NCBI GenBank assembly: GCA_024400915.1
Contig: JAKSLX010000003.1
Location: forward strand, 133,405-197,404
Direction of reading: 5' to 3'
Length of the DNA stretch: 64,000 nt
Source of the DNA: Treponema sp.
Lineage (GTDB): Bacteria > Spirochaetota > Spirochaetia > Treponematales > Treponemataceae
Shown here: positions 52,364 to 61,269 of the stretch, in pieces
How positions within the stretch are numbered: position 1 is the first letter of the stretch
Layout: each line of letters begins with the position of its first letter
Translations under genes and position numbers: made by a program
The notes under the pieces: generated by a model
The model's database searches: none
What the model was told of the DNA's origin: nothing
What the model saw: only the letters and a program-made list of their open reading frames with translations

Positions 52364-53113
52364 ATGAATTCTCTCTACGAAAATATAAACATAATTCATA
52401 AGCCCTCGGAAAAAGAACCTTTTTTGATTCTTGATAAACCTAGAGGGCTTCCAAGTGCACCTCTTTTTTCTGGTGATGAAAGTGCTCTTTCTTATGCCGT
52501 GGAAAAATTTCCTGAAATTGCAGAAGTCAAGGGAAAAAAGGAAATTGAATTTGGTCTTGTACACAGGATTGATACTGAAACAAGAGGTCTTCTTCTTGTT
52601 GCTTGTACCCAGGACTTTTATGACTCGATTATTTTGGAACAAACTAATGGTCGTTTTATAAAAAGCTACGAAGCGTATTGCGATTTAATTGCCGGTAAAA
52701 ATTTAACTGAGGGCTTTCCAAAAAGGGATGAATCTTCAGAATATATCCTTGAATGTCTACAAAATTTAACTAACGAAGGTTCGTTTAGTCTTGAAGTAAG
52801 ATCAAGGTTTCGTCCCTATGGCTTAAAAAATAGTCAGGTTAGGCCTGTAAATGACTTTGCAGGCAAAGCGGCAGAAAAGAAGGCAGGTTCAAAAGAATAC
52901 ATCACCCTTATGGAACTGGAAAAGTCCGGCAATGAAGTTCATGCTTTTTGCAAAATTAGGGAAGGTTACCGGCATCAGGTTCGCTGTCATCTTGCCTGGC
53001 TTGGTCTGCCCATAAAAGGTGATCCTTTATATAATCCGAAAAATGTATCAGGTCAGCAATTTCTGTTTACGGCAGTAGGACTTGAGTTTCTTGGATTTTC
53101 TTTTTCCCTGTAA
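52364..53113 (+). CDS. RluA-family pseudouridine synthase without S4 domain
   Basis: 249 residues. The catalytic motif is HRIDTETRG (67-75, Asp70), preceded by FLILDKPRGLPSAP and followed by REGYRHQVRCHLAWLG. The N-terminal S4 domain is missing, so RNA recognition must differ from its neighbour. It may act on tRNA or 23S rRNA. It is adjacent to the S4-containing synthase, and the two are diverged enough to be separate enzymes, not a recent duplication. Confidence 0.87.
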   Translation: MNSLYENINIIHKPSEKEPFLILDKPRGLPSAPLFSGDESALSYAVEKFPEIAEVKGKKEIEFGLVHRIDTETRGLLLVACTQDFYDSIILEQTNGRFIKSYEAYCDLIAGKNLTEGFPKRDESSEYILECLQNLTNEGSFSLEVRSRFRPYGLKNSQVRPVNDFAGKAAEKKAGSKEYITLMELEKSGNEVHAFCKIREGYRHQVRCHLAWLGLPIKGDPLYNPKNVSGQQFLFTAVGLEFLGFSFSL

Positions 53114-53213
53114 GATATGTTTCTTATTCTGCTGATTTCCCTCTTTCTCTTTGTTGAAAATTTCTAGATTATAGAATATTATGTCTTTCATAAATTATAT
53201 TCGAGGAAGAATT

Positions 53214-54305
53214 ATGGCAGAAGAAAATACAGAATTTGACCCTAACAAGACTTTTGAAGCAGCAGTAGAACGTTCAAAGGCTCTTGAAGCAGATATTCAG
53301 ATTAACCCAAAAAAATACCGTGTACTTACAGGTGACAGACCTACAGGACGCCTTCACATCGGTCACTACTTTGGCTCTCTTCAGAATCGTGTCCGCATCT
53401 CTAAGATGGGTGTTCCAACAATGATCCTTATTGCAGACTATCAGGTTCTTACAGATCACGATGCATTCGATAAAATCAGCCAGAATACAAAACAGCTTGT
53501 AATCGATTACCTTGCAGCTGGAATAGAACCTGGCGACGATGTAATCATCTATCCACATTCTTATATTCCTGAATGCAATCAGCTCATGCTTCCATTCATG
53601 ACTCTTGTAAGCAATTCTGAACTTAGCCGTAACCCAACCGTTAAGGAAGAAATTCAGAGTGCAGGCCTTACAAACGTAAACGCAGGTATGTATACATATC
53701 CAATTCACCAGGCTTGCGACATTCTTTTCTGCAAGGGAAATGTTGTTCCTGTTGGAAAAGATCAGCTTCCTCATATTGAACTTACACGCAATATTGCAAA
53801 ATCTTTCAACAAGAAATTCTGCAAAGGGCGTGATCCAATTTTCCCAATGCCTCAGGCACTTCTTTCAAAGACACCAAGCATCATGGGACTTGATGGTAAC
53901 CAGAAGATGTCAAAGAGCCGCAACAATGCAATTTTCCTCTGCAACACAGAAGATGAAACTGCTGCCCTCATCAAGAAGGCAAAGACAGACGGTGAACGCG
54001 TAATTACTTACGATCCTGTAAACCGCCCTGAAGTTGCAAACCTTCTTTCTCTTATTGGTCTTTGTACAAAGGAAAATCCTTCTGACATCGCAGCTCGCAT
54101 TGGAGACAAGGGAAGTGGAGAGCTCAAGAAGTGCCTTACAGAAGCCCTTAATGAAGAGCTTCGCCCCTTGCGCGCAAAAAGAGCAGAGCTTGAAAAGAAT
54201 GAAGATTACATCCGTAAGGTACTCCTTGAAGGTGTAGACAAGGCTCGTGCCATTGCATGTCAGACTCTTGATGAAGTTCGCGAAGCAATGAATATGAAGA
54301 TTTAA
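53214..54305 (+). CDS. trpS: Tryptophan--tRNA ligase
   Basis: Charges tRNA-Trp; class I synthetase. 363 residues from the ATG at 53214, which has AGGAAG upstream; an in-frame start at 53181 is less likely. HIGH is at 48-51 (TGRLHIGHYFGSL) and KMSKS at 231-235, both intact. A 30-residue N-terminal extension before the usual start of the catalytic domain is moderately long. It is followed 30 bases later by a MATE transporter gene. Confidence 0.95.
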   Translation: MAEENTEFDPNKTFEAAVERSKALEADIQINPKKYRVLTGDRPTGRLHIGHYFGSLQNRVRISKMGVPTMILIADYQVLTDHDAFDKISQNTKQLVIDYLAAGIEPGDDVIIYPHSYIPECNQLMLPFMTLVSNSELSRNPTVKEEIQSAGLTNVNAGMYTYPIHQACDILFCKGNVVPVGKDQLPHIELTRNIAKSFNKKFCKGRDPIFPMPQALLSKTPSIMGLDGNQKMSKSRNNAIFLCNTEDETAALIKKAKTDGERVITYDPVNRPEVANLLSLIGLCTKENPSDIAARIGDKGSGELKKCLTEALNEELRPLRAKRAELEKNEDYIRKVLLEGVDKARAIACQTLDEVREAMNMKI

Positions 54306-54334
54306 TTGCGTTTGCTCTAAGCAAGGTAAGTAAA

Positions 54335-55657
54335 TTGACAAAAAATCTTACTGAAGGAAATCCTTTAAAGCTTATACTTTCATTTTCTGTTCCTGTTCTG
54401 CTGGGGAATCTTCTTCAGCAGTTCTACAATATGGCCGATACGTCCATTGTCGGCCTGTATTTAGGTTCCAATGCCCTTGCGGGTGTTGGGGCTTCTTCAT
54501 CGGTACAATTCCTTGTCCTTGGTTTCTGCATGGGGCTTACTACAGGACTTACAATTCCAGTTGCCCAACGTTTTGGGGCCGGTGACATTCCTTCAATGAA
54601 AAAACATATTTTCAACGGTATGGTTCTTCTTGGAATAATTTCCCTTGTCGTTACTGCTTTTTGTGTGTTTTTCTGTGAAGAGATTCTCCATCTGTTGAAA
54701 ACCCCAAATCTTATTTTTGATAATGCTTATAGATATCTTGCAATAACTTTTGCAGGTATTCCTCTCATGATTTTTTACAATTATATGTCTGGAATTCTTA
54801 GGGCAGTAGGGGATTCAAAAACACCTTTGGTTTTCCTTGTTTTCTCAACCGTATTTAATCTTGGGTTTGATGTTGTCTGTGTCATGGTTTTAGGTCTCGG
54901 GGTATTGGGGGCTGCTCTTGCAACAGTTGTGTCTCAAGGATTGTGTGGACTTTTTTGCTTTGTATATATATGCAAAAGGGTTGAAGTTTTAAGGCTTCAT
55001 AGAGAAGATTGTGTATTAAGCGGAAAAACAATGATTCTACTTTTGTCCATGGGACTTCCTATGGGACTACAATTTTCCATTACCGCCATAGGAAGTATGA
55101 TTCTTCAGACTGCCAACAATAGTTTGGGAGCCGTTTATATTTCAGCCTTTACTGCCGTTACTAAATTGAAGCAGATGTTCTTTAGTCCTTTTGATGCGCT
55201 TGGCGTTGCTGTATCGACTTTTGCAAGTCAAAATTTAGGAGCCAGAAAAAAGGATAGGATAGTAAAAGGACTTGCTCAGGGAACGGTAATTGGTGTTGCC
55301 TATGGAATAATGCTTGGTTTCCTTTTCTGTTTATGGGGTTCCAAATTGGCGGAGCTTTTTATAAAGAAAGAAGAAGTGGAAGTCTTAATGTATGCAGGTC
55401 AATATACGTGGGCTTTGGGCGTGTTCTATTGGGTTATAGGTGTTCTTAACATATGGAGGCCTTCTGTTCAGAGTATAGGGTATTCTGGAAAAGCAATGTT
55501 TGCAGGATTCTTTGAGCTTGCAGCCCGCTCTCTGGTAACCTTTATTTTTGTTCCAGTTTATGGTTACTCTGCAGTATGTTTTGCAGATCCTACAGCCTGG
55601 ATATTCTCCGTTTCCTTTATAGTTCCTGTCATGATTTCAGCCATAAAAAAAATGTAG
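54335..55657 (+). CDS. MATE-family efflux transporter 1
   Basis: 440 residues, about 12 transmembrane helices in two similar halves, cation-coupled multidrug and toxin extrusion family. The first half begins FSVPVLLGNLLQQFYNMADTSIVG and the second contains the corresponding SMGLPMGLQFS. It starts with TTG preceded by an AAGG-containing ribosome binding site. A second MATE gene lies at 59.4 kb. Substrate is unknown. A strong bidirectional terminator follows the stop. Confidence 0.9.
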   Translation: MTKNLTEGNPLKLILSFSVPVLLGNLLQQFYNMADTSIVGLYLGSNALAGVGASSSVQFLVLGFCMGLTTGLTIPVAQRFGAGDIPSMKKHIFNGMVLLGIISLVVTAFCVFFCEEILHLLKTPNLIFDNAYRYLAITFAGIPLMIFYNYMSGILRAVGDSKTPLVFLVFSTVFNLGFDVVCVMVLGLGVLGAALATVVSQGLCGLFCFVYICKRVEVLRLHREDCVLSGKTMILLLSMGLPMGLQFSITAIGSMILQTANNSLGAVYISAFTAVTKLKQMFFSPFDALGVAVSTFASQNLGARKKDRIVKGLAQGTVIGVAYGIMLGFLFCLWGSKLAELFIKKEEVEVLMYAGQYTWALGVFYWVIGVLNIWRPSVQSIGYSGKAMFAGFFELAARSLVTFIFVPVYGYSAVCFADPTAWIFSVSFIVPVMISAIKKM

Positions 55658-55711
55658 CTATTAATGATTTTTCAAGAAAAAATCTTGCAACTGTCAGAAA
55701 AGAAGAGCAAA

Positions 55712-55743
55712 AAAAAAGCATCCGATTTCGGATGCTTTTTTTT
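55712..55743. terminator. Bidirectional Rho-independent terminator
   Basis: GCATCCGA (55718-55725) pairs with TCGGATGC (55728-55735) around a two-base gap, flanked by A-run on the left and T-run on the right. It serves the MATE gene (plus strand) and the convergent HEAT-type gene (minus strand). Confidence 0.9.
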
Positions 55744-55757
55744 ATCAGCTTTCAAAC

Positions 55758-56492
55758 TTACTTTGCGTCGTTTGTGTTGCTCTTCTTCTTGCTGCCACCC
55801 TGAAGCGACTTAAGAAGTTCTGTTGCTCTTGTACGAACTGGAGTTGCATATCTGTAGTTTGTTCTGATTTCAGAGATTGACTGAATCATTGGACCCTTGT
55901 CCTGAACATTAGGAGCAAGCTTTTCATATGCATTGAGAATCTCAAGTGCAAGTGAGCTTGTTGGGTTGAGTGCTGCATATCTTTTATGAACGAATTCAAT
56001 CATGTTTACAACTTCATCATTGTCATTGATTCCAATGTTTCCGAGGGAACGAATTGCAGCTGTTACAACCATTGGTTCCTTGTCTTCTACAGCAATTGAA
56101 ACCAAAGTGTTCTTTGATTCTTCTGTTTTTACTTCACCAAGAAGGTCACAAGCCTGTGCACGAACATCAGGGAAGTTGTTCATAACGCGACCGTTTGTTC
56201 TTGCTGTTGTCTTAACACCTTCACCTGCAAGACGGCTCAAAGAAGCAATTACTTCAGGAGAAGTTCTTCCGCCTTCTACAGCATCCTTAAGGTAGCTGAG
56301 GGCTACAAGCTTATTATCGTAATCATCAGATGATGCAAGTTCACCAATAATTGTATCTTCAGCACTAGACATGTATTCGTCTTCTACTGTTGTTTCTGAT
56401 TTTCTCTGGCTCTTTACAGTCTGTTCCTGTGCAAATAAAACATTTGAAACTAAAATGCAGCATGCGCATGCAACGAGTTTAGTTACTTTCAT
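55758..56492 (-). CDS. Exported HEAT-repeat protein
   Basis: 244 residues with a signal peptide ending in LFA (about residue 21), then a Lys/Ser-rich link and four or five HEAT-like helical pairs (LVALSYLKDAVEGG, DVRAQACDLLGEV, VVTAAIRSLGNIG). It resembles in layout the protein at 46.8 kb and is probably a periplasmic scaffold. The C-terminus is Lys/Ser/Asn-rich and short. A terminator lies directly downstream. Partner unknown. Confidence 0.8.
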   Translation of the reverse strand: MKVTKLVACACCILVSNVLFAQEQTVKSQRKSETTVEDEYMSSAEDTIIGELASSDDYDNKLVALSYLKDAVEGGRTSPEVIASLSRLAGEGVKTTARTNGRVMNNFPDVRAQACDLLGEVKTEESKNTLVSIAVEDKEPMVVTAAIRSLGNIGINDNDEVVNMIEFVHKRYAALNPTSSLALEILNAYEKLAPNVQDKGPMIQSISEIRTNYRYATPVRTRATELLKSLQGGSKKKSNTNDAK

Positions 56493-56580
56493 CTATGGTT
56501 CCTCCTTGTGGAATCCCTTTCTTAAAATACAGTTTAAAAACTATTATAGATTACATTATTTAAAAAATCAATCACATTTT

Positions 56581-57225
56581 TTAGTTTGGGTTCTTTGGAA
56601 GGGTAAGCTTCCATTTGTCGTTGATTTTTGTAAATGTGTAGTACACTATATCTTTATCGTCATCTACCTGTACAACATTAACCTCTGTTTTTGTGTCGTA
56701 GCGGATTTCGTCTACTGTACGGCCTCTTCTGGCAGGAATGAAAACGAATTTGAAGTAGTCTTCGATGGTATTGAGCCTGAGTCCTTTCTTTGGCAGTCTC
56801 TGTGCAGCTTTTGTAAGGTTAGGCTTTTTTGTCCAGTAGGCATAGCTTTCAGGAGCAAGGTAAGAAGTCCATCCTTTGAAGTCACCGTTCTTCATGTAGG
56901 TGTCAAGATCCTCGATAATCTGAAGAATACGTGTCTTATCTTCCACGAAGGTTTCCTTTGTAACGGTAACGTTTGTTGTTGAACGCTGGTATTCCTGATC
57001 CTCGATGTCTTCCTGTTCCGGAACGATTTCTTCAACAACTTCAGGCTCTTCTTCAAGCACTTCTTCCGGAATTTCTTCTTCCTCAACAGGTGCAGGAACT
57101 TCAGCCTGCTCTTCAATCACAGGTTCTTCCTGAACCGGAGCAGCCGGTGTTGTTGTAGATCCGCAGCCTGCAAGAGTAAATGCAAATATGGCAGCACTTA
57201 ATGCTGAATATATAATCTTTTTCAT
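56581..57225 (-). CDS. Lipoprotein with acidic linker and NTF2-like C-terminal domain
   Basis: 214 residues from the ATG at 57225 (lipobox LAGC, cysteine 21); a frame starting 36 bases upstream has no signal-type start. Residues about 28-80 are Glu/Pro/Val-rich with EEPVIEE-like units, forming a spacer. The C-terminal 120 residues have the helix-plus-curved-sheet pattern of the SnoaL/NTF2-like fold (DTYMKNGDFKGWTSYLAPES, ending IVYYTFTKINDKWKL), a common ligand- or protein-binding module. The function is unknown. Confidence 0.75.
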   Translation of the reverse strand: MKKIIYSALSAAIFAFTLAGCGSTTTPAAPVQEEPVIEEQAEVPAPVEEEEIPEEVLEEEPEVVEEIVPEQEDIEDQEYQRSTTNVTVTKETFVEDKTRILQIIEDLDTYMKNGDFKGWTSYLAPESYAYWTKKPNLTKAAQRLPKKGLRLNTIEDYFKFVFIPARRGRTVDEIRYDTKTEVNVVQVDDDKDIVYYTFTKINDKWKLTLPKNPN

Positions 57226-57332
57226 ATATTCTATTTTAATACGCAAAAACGCATTGGTCAATTTTTTAAGCGATTTATATTGAAAATAATTGGTTTTTGA
57301 AAATTAGGGTTCAGGTTGATTTTTTTTCAGCC

Positions 57333-57361
57333 TTGAAAATACATTGCCTTTGGAATATATT
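57333..57361 (+). promoter_or_regulatory. Promoter of coaD with very short or no leader
   Basis: TTGAAA (57333-57338) and TATATT (57356-57361) with a 17-base spacer. The -10 ends six bases before the coaD ATG (57368), so transcription would begin at or next to the start codon. Confidence 0.5.
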
Positions 57362-57367
57362 TTTCCC

Positions 57368-57844
57368 ATGATTAAAGCTGTTTTTGCCGGTACTTTTGAT
57401 CCGCCGACTCTCGGTCATTTGAACATCATTGAAAGGTCTTCAAAGCTTTTTGATCAGCTTGATGTTCTTGTTTCCGTAAATCCTGACAAGCATACTCTTT
57501 TTTCGGATAAGGAAAGAATGGACATGCTCCTCGAACTTACGAAGGGGTTTTCAAATGTTTCTGTACATATATGGAATTCTCTGGTAGTAGACTATTGCAA
57601 GAAGGAAAATGCCACGGTTCTTGTAAGGGGAGTGCGCAATGCCATGGATTTTGCCCATGAGTTTGACCTTTCCCTTATGAACAGGCAGCTTGGCTCCGAC
57701 ATTGAAACCCTTTTTCTGCCAACGGAACAGAAGTATTTTCTTGTTCGTTCTTCAAGTATAAAGGAAGCTGCTCGTTTTGGTGGTGACATAAGCAAAATGG
57801 TTCCACCTCTTGTTGAGAAGGCGTTGAAGACCAAGTTCAGCTGA
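57368..57844 (+). CDS. coaD: Phosphopantetheine adenylyltransferase
   Basis: Fourth step of coenzyme A synthesis: joins AMP to 4'-phosphopantetheine. 158 residues from the ATG at 57368; a TTG at 57344 would add eight atypical residues. The signatures are AVFAGTFDPPTLGHLNII (4-21), with the TxGH nucleotide-binding motif at 14-17, and SSSIKEAARFGGDI near the end. A good promoter ends six bases before the ATG, so the message is probably leaderless. It is separated from rpmF by a 208-base gap with its own promoters. Confidence 0.94.
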   Translation: MIKAVFAGTFDPPTLGHLNIIERSSKLFDQLDVLVSVNPDKHTLFSDKERMDMLLELTKGFSNVSVHIWNSLVVDYCKKENATVLVRGVRNAMDFAHEFDLSLMNRQLGSDIETLFLPTEQKYFLVRSSSIKEAARFGGDISKMVPPLVEKALKTKFS

Positions 57845-57942
57845 AATTGAGATCAGCTGGGATAATTCCTGATGAAATTTGCTTTTTTTTAGTTCAAAAT
57901 TACAAATTTTGTCAAAATGTCATAAAAAAGTGGCAAAAAGAA

Positions 57943-58004
57943 TTGACAAATGTTTTATAATGCTTGTATAATTCTTGACATTAAAAGGGAATCTGTAGTA
58001 ATAT
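57943..58004 (+). promoter_or_regulatory. Tandem sigma-70 promoters of rpmF-acpP
   Basis: Two near-consensus promoters follow each other: TTGACA (57943-57948) with TATAAT (57967-57972) and TTGACA (57975-57980) with TAATAT (57999-58004), both with 18-base spacers. Strong tandem promoters fit the high demand for L32 and acyl carrier protein. Confidence 0.75.
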
Positions 58005-58052
58005 CAACAACGTTATACAGATAACTTAATCATTATAGCGAGGTTATATATT

Positions 58053-58241
58053 ATGGCAGTACCTAGATCCAAAACATCAAAGGCCGTAACAAAGAGAAGA
58101 CGTGGCGTTAACATGCACTTGGATACACCTAATCTTGTTCCATGTGGCAACTGCGGAAACCTTGTTCTTCCACATCACGTATGTGGTAAGTGTGGTTTCT
58201 ACAAGGGACGTCAGGTTATTACTCCAGAAGTAAACGGCTAA
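58053..58241 (+). CDS. rpmF: 50S ribosomal protein L32
   Basis: 62 residues. AVPRSKTSKAVTKRRRGVN is the family N-terminus, and the zinc ribbon has Cys31, Cys34, Cys44 and Cys47 (CGNC...CGKC), so this is the zinc-binding form. GAGG precedes the ATG. Upstream there is no DUF177 (YceD) gene, which commonly precedes rpmF in other bacteria. acpP starts 13 bases after its stop. Confidence 0.97.
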   Translation: MAVPRSKTSKAVTKRRRGVNMHLDTPNLVPCGNCGNLVLPHHVCGKCGFYKGRQVITPEVNG

Positions 58242-58254
58242 TTAGGAGATTAAG

Positions 58255-58491
58255 ATGGACGAACTTTTCCAGAAGATTCAGAAGCTCATTGCAGAAAAAC
58301 TTGAAATTGATGCAGAAAAAGTAACACTTGAAGCATCATTCCGTGGCGACCTTGGTGCAGACAGCCTTGATACATACGAACTCGTGTATGCTATCGAAGA
58401 AGCTATGGGTGTTTCTATCCCTGATGACAAGGCAAACGAATTCGAAACAGTTAAGGATGCTTACGACTACATCAAGTCACAGCAGCAGTAA
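58255..58491 (+). CDS. acpP: Acyl carrier protein
   Basis: 78 residues, strongly acidic. The phosphopantetheine attachment serine is Ser37 in LGADSLDTYELV. It carries growing fatty-acyl chains for fatty acid and phospholipid synthesis. The activating enzyme gene acpS is at 27.8 kb. No fab genes adjoin. It lies between rpmF and rnc, with a terminator directly after it, so rnc depends on readthrough or a further promoter. Confidence 0.97.
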   Translation: MDELFQKIQKLIAEKLEIDAEKVTLEASFRGDLGADSLDTYELVYAIEEAMGVSIPDDKANEFETVKDAYDYIKSQQQ

Positions 58492-58535
58492 TTCATACTG
58501 AATCTTTTCACTGCTAGTCGGTGAAATTCGTAAAG

Positions 58536-58563
58536 AAGCACAGTTTAAATACTGTGCTTTTTT
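58536..58563 (+). terminator. Rho-independent terminator after acpP
   Basis: AAGCACAGT (58536-58544) pairs perfectly with ACTGTGCTT (58551-58559) around a six-base loop, followed by T-run. It lies 25 bases before the rnc start. Confidence 0.85.
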
Positions 58564-58587
58564 CATTTTAAAAGGTATATTGTTTTT

Positions 58588-59340
58588 ATGAGTTTCCGTG
58601 ATTTTTTTTATCCTAAGAAAGATTTGACCAGAGAACGCCGAAAGAATCTGGAGACCTTCTGCAGAAATCTCGGCCTTCATTTCAAGGATTATTCGATTTT
58701 GGATCTTGCTTTTCATCACAGGTCCTATTCAAACGAAAATGTTTCCCATAAAAAATACAACAACGAGCGCCTTGAATTTTTAGGGGACAGTGTCCTGGGA
58801 CTTGCAACGGCAGCTTTCCTTTACAATGATATGGAAAACAACAGGGAAGGTGACCTTGCCAAAATAAAAAGCAATGTTGTAAGCGAGCAGAGTCTTGCTC
58901 CAATTGCCCTTGAAAAAATGCACATAGACCAATACCTGATAATGGGAAAAGGTGAAGAAATGAGCGGCGGAAGAACAAAAAAAGCAATTCTTGCCGATGC
59001 AGTAGAAGCCGTCATAGGTGCCCTTTACATTGATCAGGGATATGAAGCTGCAGAAAAACTTGTTCTTGACCTTATAGTCCCGGAAATCAGGAAGGTCCAG
59101 TCCAATACGGGGTATAAAGATTACAAGACCATGCTTCAGGAATACTATCAGAAAAAAAGTGGCAAGTGTCCCGTATACAAGCTTGAGAAAACAACTGGTC
59201 CGGACCACGACAGGGTCTTCTATACCAGTGTAAGTCTTGGAGATGTTCTTTATGGACCTGCAGCTGGAAAAAATAAAAAGGAATCGGAGCAGAATGTTGC
59301 CAAGGAAGCCTTGAAAATATTGGGGCTGGCAGTATCCTGA
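58588..59340 (+). CDS. rnc: Ribonuclease III
   Basis: Cuts double-stranded RNA in rRNA maturation and mRNA turnover. 250 residues: catalytic domain with NERLEFLGDSVLGL (metal-binding glutamate and aspartate) and ILADAVEAVIGALYIDQG, then a C-terminal dsRNA-binding domain (about 178-248) beginning DYKTMLQEYYQKK. No ribosome binding site is obvious, and a terminator lies between acpP and this gene. The MATE gene begins 12 bases after its stop. Confidence 0.95.
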   Translation: MSFRDFFYPKKDLTRERRKNLETFCRNLGLHFKDYSILDLAFHHRSYSNENVSHKKYNNERLEFLGDSVLGLATAAFLYNDMENNREGDLAKIKSNVVSEQSLAPIALEKMHIDQYLIMGKGEEMSGGRTKKAILADAVEAVIGALYIDQGYEAAEKLVLDLIVPEIRKVQSNTGYKDYKTMLQEYYQKKSGKCPVYKLEKTTGPDHDRVFYTSVSLGDVLYGPAAGKNKKESEQNVAKEALKILGLAVS

Positions 59341-59352
59341 ATATAATTGGAA

Positions 59353-60699
59353 ATGGAAAATAAGAAAGCAAGGAACCTTACGTCGGGACCTCTTTTAAAA
59401 CAGATAATCATTTTTTCGCTTCCCCTTATTGCAAGTGGTATGTTGCAGCAGCTTTTCAATTCCTGTGACATTGCAGTTGTCGGCCGTTTTGTTGGACCTG
59501 AAGCTCTTGCTGCCGTTGGAAGTACGTCACCCCTCATTAACCTTGTGCTGAATATTTTCATGGGTTTGAGTGTAGGCGCAAATGTCCTGATTGCTACACT
59601 AGAAGGCCAAAGGAAAACAAAATTCATCAGTTCTGCAGTCCACACTATTATTTTGCTTTCCTTCATTTGTGGTATTTTTCTTACATTCATAGGAATTGCT
59701 TTATCTGGAAAGATTCTTGTATGGATTGAAACTCCTTACGAAGTTCTTGATCAGGCTGCCCTTTACCTTAAGATTTATTTTCTTGGCATTCCCTTTATTC
59801 TTCTCTATAACTTTGGCGCTGCTGTTTTAAGAGGGCGGGGAGAATCCTTTAAACCTGCTGCTTTCCTGATCGTTGCTGGATTCCTTAATGTTGTCATGAA
59901 CCTGGTTTTTGTGATCTGTTTTGGACTCGGTGCGGCAGGGGTTGGAATTGCAACTACTCTTTCAAATTTTTTTAGTTCAGTCTGCATACTGGTGGCTCTT
60001 TCAAGGGAGAAGGATGAATATAAATTCAGGTTTAAAAATCTTCTTCTTGATAGGCATCACTGTTCCGTAATTTTCAGGATTGGAATGCCAGCAGGAATTC
60101 AGGGGATTGTGTTCAGCCTTTCAAACCTGGTAATTCAGGGAGCTCTAAATACATTGGGGCCTAAAGTAATGGCTGGAAGTGCGTCTGGAGTAACCTTTGA
60201 GATTTTTGCATACTTCATCGTGTCTGCTTTTGTTCAGTGTGCCGTTACATTTACAAGCCAGAATTATGGTGCAGGAAATATTTCAAGGTGCCGAAAATCT
60301 TACCTTTATTGTATGATACTTAGTGTAGGACTAACTGTTTCCTGTTCAATGTTATTTACCTTGTTCAGATTTCAGCTTTCCGGATTGTATTCAAGTGATC
60401 CTGAAACTATCAGCTATTGTGCAGAAAGAATTTTGAAGGTGGAAATCGTTCAGTTCCTCATAAACTCCTATGAAATAACCGCCGGTGCCTTGAGGGGTCT
60501 TGGATGTTCCTTGAGTCCTGCATTGATTACAATTTTTGGAACCTGTTCCCTGCGACTTTTATGGATTGCAACTGTTTTCCCGAGATTCCAGACTTATGAA
60601 TCCATTCTTTTTGTTTATCCCGTTTCATGGATTGTTACCGGAACTGCGATGATTGTTGCATACATCCTGTACACGAGAAAGAAATTTAATAAAATTTAG
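59353..60699 (+). CDS. MATE-family efflux transporter 2
   Basis: 448 residues with about 12 transmembrane helices; the start is taken as the ATG at 59353, a TTG at 59347 being the alternative. The first half has FSLPLIASGMLQQLFNSCDIAVVG and the second IGMPAGIQGIVFSLSN, the usual half-and-half repeat. It shares family with the transporter at 54.3 kb but is diverged, so substrates likely differ. It follows rnc closely and may be in the same transcript. Confidence 0.9.
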   Translation: MENKKARNLTSGPLLKQIIIFSLPLIASGMLQQLFNSCDIAVVGRFVGPEALAAVGSTSPLINLVLNIFMGLSVGANVLIATLEGQRKTKFISSAVHTIILLSFICGIFLTFIGIALSGKILVWIETPYEVLDQAALYLKIYFLGIPFILLYNFGAAVLRGRGESFKPAAFLIVAGFLNVVMNLVFVICFGLGAAGVGIATTLSNFFSSVCILVALSREKDEYKFRFKNLLLDRHHCSVIFRIGMPAGIQGIVFSLSNLVIQGALNTLGPKVMAGSASGVTFEIFAYFIVSAFVQCAVTFTSQNYGAGNISRCRKSYLYCMILSVGLTVSCSMLFTLFRFQLSGLYSSDPETISYCAERILKVEIVQFLINSYEITAGALRGLGCSLSPALITIFGTCSLRLLWIATVFPRFQTYESILFVYPVSWIVTGTAMIVAYILYTRKKFNKI

Positions 60700-60774
60700 C
60701 ACTTCTATTTTTCTCCCCATTCATGATACAATTTGCCCGAATGTAAAAGTCATATATAAGGAGAGAAGTTAAAA

Positions 60775-61215
60775 ATGTTCCGTAGATTCTGTATATTCAG
60801 TTCAGCATTGTTTCTTTCGTGTTTTTTTGTTTTGTCTTCATGCGAGAATTTTCTTGAGGGAAGTGAATTGCGTGAAGTCCTCAAGCATGAAATGGAATAT
60901 GCAAAAGCTTCACCATCGTTGATCCAGGTTGAGATAGAGGCAAACAGCGGAACCATTTCTTCCAATCCGGAATTCAAACTGAAACCTACCGACTGGATTG
61001 ATTTAAAGTTCAAGGAAAACAAAGGTTATGAATTCAAGTACTGGAAAATTACGGATGAGTCAAACAATCCTATCGAAGGCGTAATCAACATCAAGGATCC
61101 TCTTTCTCCAGATACGACAGTGGAGCTTGTGAAGGAATATCCCGGAATCATAAAAATCCATCCTGTATGTTTTTCCATGTCAATTACTCCGGATGCGACA
61201 CCTGCCAAAAAGTGA
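60775..61215 (+). CDS. Short predicted lipoprotein
   Basis: 146 residues with a lipoprotein signal (LSSC, cysteine 23). The mature part has a beta-rich domain (ANSGTISSNPEFKLKPTDWI, then GYEFKYWKI) that resembles the treponemal repeats found at the start of large surface proteins, so this may be a stand-alone or shortened member. AAGGAGAG lies well placed before the ATG. The next gene begins 55 bases later. No function known. Confidence 0.65.
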   Translation: MFRRFCIFSSALFLSCFFVLSSCENFLEGSELREVLKHEMEYAKASPSLIQVEIEANSGTISSNPEFKLKPTDWIDLKFKENKGYEFKYWKITDESNNPIEGVINIKDPLSPDTTVELVKEYPGIIKIHPVCFSMSITPDATPAKK

Positions 61216-61269
61216 AACATGCTTTTGATGGCCGGTACCGGTAAACTATTATAACCAGGAGATAAGGCG

